From an uncultured Pseudoflavonifractor sp. (GTDB lineage: Bacteria; Bacillota; Clostridia; Oscillospirales; Oscillospiraceae): a DNA stretch of 56,790 bases. Shown piece by piece: positions 44,406 through 51,984 of this stretch. The position numbers and the translations under genes were made by a program. Position 1 is the stretch's first letter. Each line of letters begins with the position of its first letter. The stretch lies in assembly GCF_944387275.1 (NCBI RefSeq), contig NZ_CALXEG010000014.1, forward strand, positions 1 through 56,790. Direction: 5' to 3'. The notes below the pieces were generated by a model. The model worked only from the letters and a program-made list of their open reading frames with translations. It was not told where the DNA came from and ran no database searches.

Positions 44406-44485
44406 GCGCCTCTCCCCAAGGGGGAGGCGCCCATAGTGCCGTCCCCACCCCCTATATTCCCCCGCCCCGCCGGCGCCCGGCGGGG
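44406..44485 (+). promoter_or_regulatory. Two GC-rich hairpins before the MurE paralogue
   Basis: GCGCCTC...GAGGCGC (about 44406-44430) and CCCCGCC-GGCGCCC-GGCGGGG (44465-44485) lie between the racemase stop and the MurE ribosome site (GGAGG, 44499-44503). Neither has a T run, so they look more like an mRNA-processing or attenuation element than a terminator. Confidence 0.4.
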
Positions 44486-44511
44486 CTATTTCCTCTCTGG
44501 AGGTGTTTGCC

Positions 44512-46026
44512 TTGTCCCGTCCCCACTTTCCCCTGGGCGACTACTACCAGTTGCTGCTGAAAAACGGCCTGCTCGCCGACGCCGCCCCCCTGCCCGCCGA
44601 CCTGACCCGGGAGGTCCGGCTGGTGTCCTGCGACTCCCAGACCGTGGTGCCCGGCACCCTGTTCATCTGCAAGGGCGCGGCCTTCAAGCCCCAGTACCTG
44701 CTGGACGCGGCGGAAAAGGGCGCCTTTGTGTACGTCAGTGAGCGCCGGTGGACGGAGTGCGCCCTGCCCTGCATCCTGGTGACCGACATCCGCCGCTCCA
44801 TGGCCCTGCTGGCCGACCGGGCCTGGGACCACCCCTCCGGGCGGCTCCGCATCACCGGCATCACCGGCACCAAGGGCAAGACCACCACGGCCTACTTTCT
44901 CAAGTCCATCCTGGACGAGTGGCGGCGGAGCCAGGGCAGGCACGAGAGCGCCATTTTGTCCACCATCGTCACCGACGACGGCGTGGAGCGCCGTCCGGCC
45001 AAGCTGACCACCCCGGAGCCCCTGGACCTGCAGCGGCACCTGTGGAACGCGGCGGAGTGCGGCGCGGAGTACCTGACCATGGAGGTGTCCAGCCAGGCCC
45101 TCAAGTACCACCGCACCGGGGGTGTGGACTTTTCCGTGGGCGTGTTTTTGAACATCGGAGAAGATCACATCAGCCCGGTGGAACACCCGGATTTTGAGGA
45201 TTATTTTGCCTCCAAGCTGATGATTTTCCGCCAAAGCGCCGCCGCCTGTGTGAATCTGGACAGCGATTTTGCCGAACGAATCCTGACCGCCGCAGAAAGT
45301 TGCAGCAAAATATACACATTTTCCACCAAGTTTTCCACAGCCCATATCTTCGCCAGCGAGATCCGCCGGGAGGGGGACGCCACCCGCTTCCTGGTGCGCA
45401 CCCCCCGTTACACCCGGGAGCTGTCCATAGGCCTGCCCGGCTCCTTCAACGTGGAGAACGCCCTGGCCGCCGTGGCGGCTGCCGAGGCCCTGGGCGTGCC
45501 CGAGTCCGACGTGGCCGCCGGTCTGGCGGAGGCCGCGGTGCCCGGCCGGATGGAGACCTTCAACACCCCCGACGGCAAGCTCACCGTCATTGTGGACTAC
45601 GCCCACAACGGCATGAGCCTGGAGGCGCTGCTCTCCTCGGTCCGGCGGGACTTCCCCGGGCGGCAGCTGACCGTGGTCTTCGGCTGCACCGGCGGCAAGG
45701 GCCTGGACCGCCGGGAGGGCATGGGCCAGGCAGCGGGCCGCTGGGCCGACCGGATCATCCTCACCGAGGACGACCCCGGCCCCGAGGAGGTGGCCGACAT
45801 CTGCGCCGACATCGGCAGGTACATTGCCCCCTCCGGCAAGATCTGGACCGTCATCCCCGACCGGGAGGAGGCGGTGGAGCGGGCCATCCTGGAGGCCTCC
45901 ACCCCCGCCGTGGTGGTGCTGGCGGGCAAGGGGGCCGAGCAGCAGCAGAAGCGGAAGCGCGGCCCCGAGCCCTGTGTGCCCGACGGCCTGCTGGCCCGGC
46001 GGGCGCTGAAGCACTATGACCCCTGA
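44512..46026 (+). CDS. MurE-like UDP-MurNAc-tripeptide synthetase paralogue
   Basis: A 504-aa Mur ligase. It has the N-terminal UDP-binding domain, P-loop GITGTKGKTTT, central EVSSQALKYHR and the C-terminal VDYAHNGMSLEALL. The DNPR motif that marks meso-diaminopimelate specificity is replaced by EDDPGPEE, so it should not be a standard DAP-adding MurE. Start TTG 44512 has GGAGG 8 nt upstream; GTG 44503 overlaps the ribosome site. Located after the ATP-grasp ligase and racemase, it may add another diamino acid such as Lys or Orn. A housekeeping murE would be expected elsewhere. Confidence 0.85.
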   Translation: MSRPHFPLGDYYQLLLKNGLLADAAPLPADLTREVRLVSCDSQTVVPGTLFICKGAAFKPQYLLDAAEKGAFVYVSERRWTECALPCILVTDIRRSMALLADRAWDHPSGRLRITGITGTKGKTTTAYFLKSILDEWRRSQGRHESAILSTIVTDDGVERRPAKLTTPEPLDLQRHLWNAAECGAEYLTMEVSSQALKYHRTGGVDFSVGVFLNIGEDHISPVEHPDFEDYFASKLMIFRQSAAACVNLDSDFAERILTAAESCSKIYTFSTKFSTAHIFASEIRREGDATRFLVRTPRYTRELSIGLPGSFNVENALAAVAAAEALGVPESDVAAGLAEAAVPGRMETFNTPDGKLTVIVDYAHNGMSLEALLSSVRRDFPGRQLTVVFGCTGGKGLDRREGMGQAAGRWADRIILTEDDPGPEEVADICADIGRYIAPSGKIWTVIPDREEAVERAILEASTPAVVVLAGKGAEQQQKRKRGPEPCVPDGLLARRALKHYDP

Positions 46027-46852
46027 GCTGGACAGAGCCTTTGCCGCCTGCGGCGCGGCGGCCTGGGGCGGGCTCGCCTGGGCGGACGCCCTTTCACATC
46101 TCACCCCTCAGGCTGTGGAAAAAACGCTGGCCCTCTGTCCCACGCCTGGGGCGGTGCTGGTGGCCGCCTTCCCCTACTTCGCCGGGGACGAACCGGGCAA
46201 TCTGTCCCTCTATGCCCGGGGACGGGATTACCACCTGGTTTTGACCGAAAGATTGAATACGATTTGCGATGTTCTTCGGCAGAAATACCCTTCGTATTCG
46301 TTTTTCCCCGGTGCGGACAACTCTCCCCTGCCGGAGCGGCAGCTGGCCTGGGCCTGCGGCATGGGGCTGCGGGGGCGCAACGGCCTGCTCATCCTGCCCC
46401 CCTGGGGGTCCTATGTGTTCCTGGGCACCATCCTCACCGACTGTCCCCTGGAGTTTTCCACACAGCCGCCCTCAAATGTGTGCATCTCCTGCGGAAAATG
46501 CGCCGCCGCCTGCCCGGGCGGCGCACTGAGCGGCGAGGTTTTCCACCTCTCCCGCTGCCTGTCGGACATCTCCCAGAAGAAGGGGGAACTCTCGCCGGAG
46601 GAGACCGCCCTGCTCTCCGCCCAGGAGTGCCTGTGGGGCTGCGACCTGTGCCAGCGGGTGTGCCCCTACAACGCCCATCCGGCCATGACCCCCATCTCCG
46701 ACTTTCGGGAGGATTTGATCCCCTCCCTCACTCCCGCCGACCTGGAGGGCCTGACCAACCGCACTTTTCGGGAGAAGTACGGCCACCGAGCCTTTGCCTG
46801 GCGGGGCCCCGCCGTGCTGCGGCGGAACCTGGCCCTGAAAGCGCACGGATAG
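46016..46852 (+). CDS. QueG-like epoxyqueuosine reductase family protein (short)
   Basis: A 278-aa Fe-S protein. The QueG-type segment ADNSPLPERQLAWACGMGLR, then LLILPPWGSYVFLGTILTD, is followed by two 4Fe-4S motifs, CISCGKCAAACPG (about 156-168) and CLWGCDLCQRVCPY (about 205-218). QueG reduces epoxyqueuosine to queuosine in tRNA using cobalamin; D101 may be the general acid. It is shorter than E. coli QueG (about 380 aa), lacking the C-terminal HEAT part, and the usual GKN is GRN. It overlaps the MurE paralogue by 11 nt. Confidence 0.75.
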   Translation: MTPELDRAFAACGAAAWGGLAWADALSHLTPQAVEKTLALCPTPGAVLVAAFPYFAGDEPGNLSLYARGRDYHLVLTERLNTICDVLRQKYPSYSFFPGADNSPLPERQLAWACGMGLRGRNGLLILPPWGSYVFLGTILTDCPLEFSTQPPSNVCISCGKCAAACPGGALSGEVFHLSRCLSDISQKKGELSPEETALLSAQECLWGCDLCQRVCPYNAHPAMTPISDFREDLIPSLTPADLEGLTNRTFREKYGHRAFAWRGPAVLRRNLALKAHG

Positions 46853-46897
46853 CAGCAGCGGAGCGCCGGAAAACCGGCTGCTCTGCTGTTTTTTGTC
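46851..46897 (+). terminator. Intrinsic terminator after the QueG-like gene
   Basis: Interrupted hairpin: GCCGG (46865-46869) / CCGGC (46874-46878) with AAAA loop, extended by GAGC/GCTC and CAGCA/TGCTG, then TTTTTT. Confidence 0.85.
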
Positions 46898-46989
46898 CCC
46901 GGATGTATCACCGCCCCATTTTCCGGCTATACTGGACTGTGAAGGGAGGCGGGCCCGCCTCCCAGCCTGAAGAAAGCGGTGGAATTGAT

Positions 46990-47418
46990 ATGCAGGTACG
47001 CGACCTGATGAGCAGCAGCGTGGTATCCATTGCGCCGGGAGAGTCGGCGGCTCTGGCAGCCCGGCTCCTGTCCCGGCACAACATCGGCTCTCTGCCGGTG
47101 TGCGGGGCGGACGGACGGCTCCGTGGGATTGTCACCGACCGGGACATTGTGCTCCGGTGCGTGGCGGCGGAGGAAAATCCGGCCAACACCCCGGTGCGGG
47201 ACATTATGTCCCGCAACTGTGCGGTGGTCTCCCCGGAGGACGACCCCCGGGAGGCCTCCCGGATGATGGCGGCCGCCCAGGTGCGGCGGCTGCCCGTCAC
47301 CGAGGAGGGCAAGGTGGTGGGCATGGTCTCCCTGGGAGATCTGGCCCTGAGCCAGGCCTACGACATGGAGGCCAGCAAGGCTCTGGCCGACATCTCGGAC
47401 AACATCAAGCGGCTGTAA
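46990..47418 (+). CDS. Tandem CBS-domain protein
   Basis: A 142-aa protein made of two CBS domains (about 1-60 and 67-125): MQVRDLMSSSVVSIAPGES, then HNIGSLPVCGADGRLRGIVTDRD (core LPVCGADGRLRGIVTD), and RDIMSRNCAVVSPED with RRLPVTEEGKVVGMVS. CBS pairs usually bind adenine nucleotides as energy sensors. A TATACT -10 (46926-46931) lies upstream with a poor -35 (GTATCA). It is monocistronic between two terminators. Partner unknown. Confidence 0.9.
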   Translation: MQVRDLMSSSVVSIAPGESAALAARLLSRHNIGSLPVCGADGRLRGIVTDRDIVLRCVAAEENPANTPVRDIMSRNCAVVSPEDDPREASRMMAAAQVRRLPVTEEGKVVGMVSLGDLALSQAYDMEASKALADISDNIKRL

Positions 47419-47454
47419 AAAAGCGCGTGGACGGATACCGTCCACGCGCTTTTT
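47416..47454. terminator. Bidirectional terminator between CBS and XRE genes
   Basis: Perfect 13-bp stem AGCGCGTGGACGG (47422-47434) / CCGTCCACGCGCT (47438-47450) with ATA loop; A6 before and T4 after, serving both converging genes. Confidence 0.93.
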
Positions 47455-47458
47455 GTAT

Positions 47459-48346
47459 TTACTGGTCCCACAGGGTCTCCGCATTCCAGCTGTCCTCTGT
47501 AATATCGGAGATTTTGACCAGGGGCTGGGTGTACTGCCGGTCTGTCTTATCCAAAAATACCGCCGAGACGGTGAAGCCGCTGGCCACCTCCTCATCAGTG
47601 CAGATCATGGACAGGGTGTAGGCCGAGCTGTCATCCAGCTGAGATGCAGGGTGACTGCGGGCCGCCCCTCCGGGGCAGGTAATCTGAAAGCGTACCCGCA
47701 TTCCCTCAGCGCTCTGAGCCGGAACCAAATTCAGCTTCAGGGCTCTTGTGCCATACTCCGTGGTCTCAATGGTGAAGTCTACATGGGAGACCAGGGGCAG
47801 GGCAGGGTCCAGTTCCGCCTCTGTCTGCCCGCTCTGGCTGCCGTCCGCCTGCTCCAGCCGGCTGATGCGGCTTCCCAGACTGCTTATCTGTCCGATGAGG
47901 TTGTCCGTCAGCTCCTCCAGTTGTTGGATCTTGTCCTCCTGGCCGGTGAGCGCATCCCCCTGCTCCTCCAGCTTCTCATTCAGCCGGAACAGCAGCACGC
48001 CCTGGACGCACACCGCCACAGCCAGCACCACGCACAGCGCCTTCCACCACCGGCCGTTCCGACGGGGCGGTTCGTCTTTTTCCGGCGGGTTCTCCGCCTC
48101 TTCCTCCGGAGGCTGCTCCCCTGAGTCCTCCGGCTCCTCCCGGGGCGTCCCCTCCACCTGGAGCAGGTCGTGAAGATTTACCGCAAAGAGACGGGAGAGT
48201 GCGATGAGCTTGTCCACCTCGGGCACCGCGCCGTCGGCCTCCCACTTGCTGATGGCCTGACGGGATACCCCTAACTTCTCTCCCAGGCCCTCCTGAGAGA
48301 GCCCGGCATCGTGACGCAGCGTCTGAATTTTCTGTCCCAGCGTCAT
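47459..48346 (-). CDS. Membrane-anchored XRE-family regulator
   Basis: A 295-aa protein with an N-terminal HTH_3 domain (about 4-60; LSQEGLGEKLGVSRQAISKWE), an acidic linker (about 66-95), one membrane helix (about 100-122), a coiled coil (about 124-165) and an extracytoplasmic beta-rich domain. This DNA-binding plus exported-sensor layout suggests a one-component envelope sensor. ATG 48346 has AAAGGAA 9 nt upstream, better than GTG 48355. It has its own promoter, so it need not depend on the GH13 gene upstream. Confidence 0.88.
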   Translation of the reverse strand: MTLGQKIQTLRHDAGLSQEGLGEKLGVSRQAISKWEADGAVPEVDKLIALSRLFAVNLHDLLQVEGTPREEPEDSGEQPPEEEAENPPEKDEPPRRNGRWWKALCVVLAVAVCVQGVLLFRLNEKLEEQGDALTGQEDKIQQLEELTDNLIGQISSLGSRISRLEQADGSQSGQTEAELDPALPLVSHVDFTIETTEYGTRALKLNLVPAQSAEGMRVRFQITCPGGAARSHPASQLDDSSAYTLSMICTDEEVASGFTVSAVFLDKTDRQYTQPLVKISDITEDSWNAETLWDQ

Positions 48347-48371
48347 GGCGTTCACTTCCTTTCATGGCCAC

Positions 48372-48400
48372 ATTCTAGCATCCGGACCCGTTTTCCGCAA
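48372..48400 (-). promoter_or_regulatory. Promoter of the XRE-family gene
   Basis: Minus strand: -35 TTGCGG (48395-48400), 17-nt spacer, -10 TAGAAT (48372-48377). Confidence 0.65.
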
Positions 48401-48507
48401 TCAAGCCGCCCTTACCCTCTGTCAACCGCTGGTTGCGGCCGAAAAAACAGCGCCCCCACGCCGATACAGGCCCGGGGACGCCGGTGATCCCGCCCTAAAA
48501 GCGGGTT

Positions 48508-50367
48508 TTATTTCTGTTCCGGTGTGGCCATGAACCGCCCGGTAAAGGGGGGCAGCTCCAGGGTGAGGACGCCGTCCTCCGCCTCCATGGCCTGGCCGCC
48601 CAGCAGGTCCACGGCCTCCCCCTCCCAGGGGATGGCCACGGTCTCGCTCTCCTGTCCGGCGTTGACGGCGCACAGCACCGTCTCCTCCTCCAGGGTGCGG
48701 GTAAAGGCCAGCACCCGGCCGGCCGCCTGCACGTACCGGATATCGCCCCGGCGGAGGGCTTTCCGGCTCTTCCGGGCGGCGCCAAGGGCGGTGAACAGCT
48801 CCACCAGCTCCTTGTCCTCGTGGCCCCAGGGGAAGGTGCGGCGGTTGAAGGGGTCCTCAAAGCCCTCCATGCCCGCCTCATCCCCGTAGTACACGGTGGG
48901 CGCGCCCGGGAAGGCGAACAGGAGCATGGTCCCCAGGGCCAGCCGCTCCTTGCCCCGGGAGCGGTCGTGGTCGTTGAGCCGGGCGTGGGCCCGCCAGTCC
49001 CGGCTCTGGCCCCGCTGCTCGCTCTTCTCCCCCAGCAGGGTGAGGATGCGCATGGTGTCGTGGGTGCCCAGGGTGTTCATGGCCGAGTACCAGGCGAATT
49101 CCGGGTAGTTCTCCCGCAGGGTCTCCATGGAATCCTGGAACCGCTCGGCCCCGCCCCCCAGCAGGTAGTCCACCACGGCGGTGCGGAAGGGGTAATTCAT
49201 CAGCCCGTCGCAGTGGCCGCCCAGGATGTGCTTGCGGCGGACGCCATAGGCGATCTTATTGGAGCCGTCCTCCCACACCTCGCCGATGATCACCGCGTCA
49301 GGGTTCTCCGCCCGGGCGGCGTCGTGGATGGCGGCCACCACCCGGTCGGGCAGCTCGTCAGCCACGTCCAGCCGCCAGCCGTCCGCGCCGGCCCGCAGCC
49401 AGGAGCGGATTATGCCGTCCTTGCCGGTGATGTACTCCAGCCAGGTGGGGCTGTTCTTGTTGGTGGTGGGGAGGGAGTAGATGCCCCACCAGGAGGTGTA
49501 CTGGTTGGGCCAGTGCTGGAAGCAGAACCAGTCGTAGTAGGGGGACTGGGGCCCCTGACAGGCGCCGGGGTTGGGGTAGGACCCGTCGCCGTTGAAGTAT
49601 TTGCTGACAAATGCGGTGTGGTTGAACACGCCGTCCAGCATGATCCGCATGCCCATGGCGTGGGCCTGGGCGCACAGGTCGGAGAACTCCTCCTTGGTGC
49701 CCAGCATGGGGTCCACCTTCTCGTAGTCGCCCACGCCGTACCGGTGGTTCTCCGGGCCCTCAAAGATGGGACAGAGGTAGATGGTCTCCACCCCCAGGTC
49801 CCGCAGGTAGGAAAGCTTGGAGCGGATGCCCGCCAGGCTGCCGCCGAAAAAGTCCCGGTTGCGGATCTCCCCGTTCTGGTCGGGGCGGTACTCCGGCTCC
49901 TCGTCCCAGCCCTGGTGGACCCAGCGTCCCCCTACCATACCGGCGGGGTTGGGCACCGACAGGCGGCAGAACCGGTCGGGGAAGATCTGGTAGGCCATGC
50001 CCTCGCCAAACCAGCGGGGCACCTTGTCGTTCTCGTCGTATACCGTCAGCTGATACTCCCCCGACTCCTTGCCCGACTTGCCGTCCAGCCGCTCCAGGCG
50101 GAAGGAGTACCAGATCAGGCCCATGTAGCCGTCGGTGTTCAGGGCGCCGGTGAACATATCCCGGGCCCCATCCAGGCCGCTCCACACCATGGGCACCTCG
50201 ATGCGCCTGTTGTCCCAGGACTCCAGCCGGGCGGTGAGCACGCCCCGGGAATAGCCCTCGGCCCGGAGGGGCCGGAGGGTGAAGGTCACCTCCGTGCCGC
50301 CGGGCACTGCGCCGTATGGGGTTTTGAAACGGAGGTCCCTTGCGTCATAAGTCTGTGGATCTATCAT
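48508..50367 (-). CDS. GH13 alpha-amylase family enzyme (neopullulanase/cyclomaltodextrinase-like)
   Basis: A 619-aa cytoplasmic (no signal peptide) alpha-glucan hydrolase. An N-terminal CBM34-like beta domain (about 1-115) precedes the TIM barrel, with conserved region I DGVFNH, region II GWRLDVADE (nucleophile Asp), region III IIGEVWED (acid/base Glu) and region IV NTLGTHDT (third Asp; the usual NHD is THD). A C-terminal beta domain follows. The N-domain favours cyclomaltodextrinase/neopullulanase/maltogenic amylase over plain amylase; it would process imported maltodextrins. Confidence 0.9.
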   Translation of the reverse strand: MIDPQTYDARDLRFKTPYGAVPGGTEVTFTLRPLRAEGYSRGVLTARLESWDNRRIEVPMVWSGLDGARDMFTGALNTDGYMGLIWYSFRLERLDGKSGKESGEYQLTVYDENDKVPRWFGEGMAYQIFPDRFCRLSVPNPAGMVGGRWVHQGWDEEPEYRPDQNGEIRNRDFFGGSLAGIRSKLSYLRDLGVETIYLCPIFEGPENHRYGVGDYEKVDPMLGTKEEFSDLCAQAHAMGMRIMLDGVFNHTAFVSKYFNGDGSYPNPGACQGPQSPYYDWFCFQHWPNQYTSWWGIYSLPTTNKNSPTWLEYITGKDGIIRSWLRAGADGWRLDVADELPDRVVAAIHDAARAENPDAVIIGEVWEDGSNKIAYGVRRKHILGGHCDGLMNYPFRTAVVDYLLGGGAERFQDSMETLRENYPEFAWYSAMNTLGTHDTMRILTLLGEKSEQRGQSRDWRAHARLNDHDRSRGKERLALGTMLLFAFPGAPTVYYGDEAGMEGFEDPFNRRTFPWGHEDKELVELFTALGAARKSRKALRRGDIRYVQAAGRVLAFTRTLEEETVLCAVNAGQESETVAIPWEGEAVDLLGGQAMEAEDGVLTLELPPFTGRFMATPEQK

Positions 50368-50402
50368 GGAATCATCCTAACTGGGTTCAGAATTGCCGCG
50401 CC

Positions 50403-50993
50403 TTACAGCCCCAGCTCCTGATTGATCAGGATCACTTCGGCGTAGGGGATGCCGTTGGGCTTTTTCCACAGCACCGTGAGGGCCCGGCAGATCCGCTCGG
50501 GGCTGTTGCAGTTGTAGCAGCGGTCCCCCTTCTGGGCGCAGGGGGTCTTGCGGCCCAGGCGCTGGGCGTTCTTGGGGGCGGCGATGTTCCGGGCACGCCA
50601 GAGGGCCTTGTCGTAGTCAGGCGCAATCTTGTTCACGCCCACCAGCAGATAGAGCGCCTCATGGCCGCAGATGGTGCCCACCACCCGGTTGCCGGTGCCG
50701 TCGATGTTGACGATCTCGCCGGTCTCAGCCAGGCCGTTGACCGAGCTGATGTATACCTGGGCCGTGGCGGCGTCCTGGGCGCTGCCCCCCAGCCAGTGCC
50801 AGTAGACGGTGTTGTGGGCGGGCAGCAGCTTCTCCAGACCCATCTGCTGGGCGGTCATGCACCCGCCGATGCCGATGCTCTTGCCGTCCAGCTTGCCGTC
50901 CAGATAGCGGGCGGCCTCCTCAGCCGTCTCAAAATAGCTGGTGGCAAAGCCGTTGTCCTCCAGATTCTTGCGCAGTTTTTCAATGTCTGCCAT
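50403..50993 (-). CDS. LUD-domain (DUF162, LutC-like) protein
   Basis: A 196-aa protein of the lactate-utilisation LUD family: KSIGIGGCMTAQQMGLEKLL, then GEIVNIDGTGNRVVGTICGH and VGVNKIAPDYDKALWRARNIA. Near the end four Cys (KTPCAQKGDRCYNCNSPERIC) could bind a metal or cluster. Stand-alone members have no proven function. GAGAGGAGC precedes ATG 50993. It lies between yitT and the amylase gene in one direction. Confidence 0.85.
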   Translation of the reverse strand: MADIEKLRKNLEDNGFATSYFETAEEAARYLDGKLDGKSIGIGGCMTAQQMGLEKLLPAHNTVYWHWLGGSAQDAATAQVYISSVNGLAETGEIVNIDGTGNRVVGTICGHEALYLLVGVNKIAPDYDKALWRARNIAAPKNAQRLGRKTPCAQKGDRCYNCNSPERICRALTVLWKKPNGIPYAEVILINQELGL

Positions 50994-51049
50994 ATGTACC
51001 GCTCCTCTCTATTTTATGCGCCCGGGCCGCAGCCCGGAACGCTTTTTTC

Positions 51050-51925
51050 TCACAGGTCGTTCTGCTTGTACTCCCGGAAGCCGTCGCCCAGCACCTCGTA
51101 GGCGTCGCAGACGATGATAAAGGCGGAGGGGTCCAGCTGCTTGACCATCCGCTTGATGGACACGATCTGCCGCTGCTTGAAGGCGCACATGAGCACCTTC
51201 TTCTCCGCCCGGGAGTAGGCCCCCTGGCCCTGGAGGATGGTGACGCCCCGGTCCAGGTCGTTGACCAGTGCGTCGGCGATCTCCTTGAAATGGTCGCTGA
51301 TGATATAGGCCACCTTGGCGCTGTCCAGACCGTAGAGCATCCGGTCCATGACGATGGAGGCGATATACAGGGCCACCAGGCCGTACAGGGCGCTGTAAAT
51401 GCTGCCGAAGGCGATGGCGGTGGCCACGATGACCACCAGATCGGTGGCCATGAGCAGTCTGCCCATGGGCAGCCAGCTGATCTTCAGCTTGAGCAGCCGG
51501 GCGATCAGGTCGGTGCCGCCGGTGGTGGCTCCCTGCTGGAACACCAGCCCCAGGGAGGCGCCCATCAGAATGCCGCCGAAGATACAGGCCAGCAGGGAGT
51601 CCATGGGCTCAAAGGTCCAGAAGCTGTTCACCAGGTCGATGAACACCGAGGACACGGCCATGGCGTACAGGGAGGAGAGCAGCAGGTGCCCCCCGTACAG
51701 CCGCCAGCCCAGGATGAACAGGGGGATGTTCAGGATGATGACCACCGTGCCGATGGGGGCCCAGGGCAGGATGGCGTTGATGATCTGGCCCACGCCGGTG
51801 ATGCCGCCGAAGGCGATGTCGTTGGGCATATAGAACCAGTTGAATCCCACGGCGTAGATGGCCGAGGCCACGGTGATCATGAAGTAAGACCAGAGCAGGG
51901 AAAGCACTTTGGATTTGGGTTTCAT
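51050..51925 (-). CDS. YitT family membrane protein
   Basis: A 291-aa protein with five to six membrane helices in the first 200 residues (DUF161/YitT, with GGITGVGQIINAILP and GGILMGASLGLVFQQGATTGGTD as separate hallmark segments) and a cytoplasmic DUF2179 domain (about 220-285; DRGVTILQGQGAYSR). Function is unknown although the family is common in Firmicutes. It lies 59 nt after parC. Confidence 0.92.
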   Translation of the reverse strand: MKPKSKVLSLLWSYFMITVASAIYAVGFNWFYMPNDIAFGGITGVGQIINAILPWAPIGTVVIILNIPLFILGWRLYGGHLLLSSLYAMAVSSVFIDLVNSFWTFEPMDSLLACIFGGILMGASLGLVFQQGATTGGTDLIARLLKLKISWLPMGRLLMATDLVVIVATAIAFGSIYSALYGLVALYIASIVMDRMLYGLDSAKVAYIISDHFKEIADALVNDLDRGVTILQGQGAYSRAEKKVLMCAFKQRQIVSIKRMVKQLDPSAFIIVCDAYEVLGDGFREYKQNDL

Positions 51926-51984
51926 ACATACCTCTCACAGGCGCCGGGGGCGTACCCGGCTGGGTTTATGGTTTCCACTTCGGC

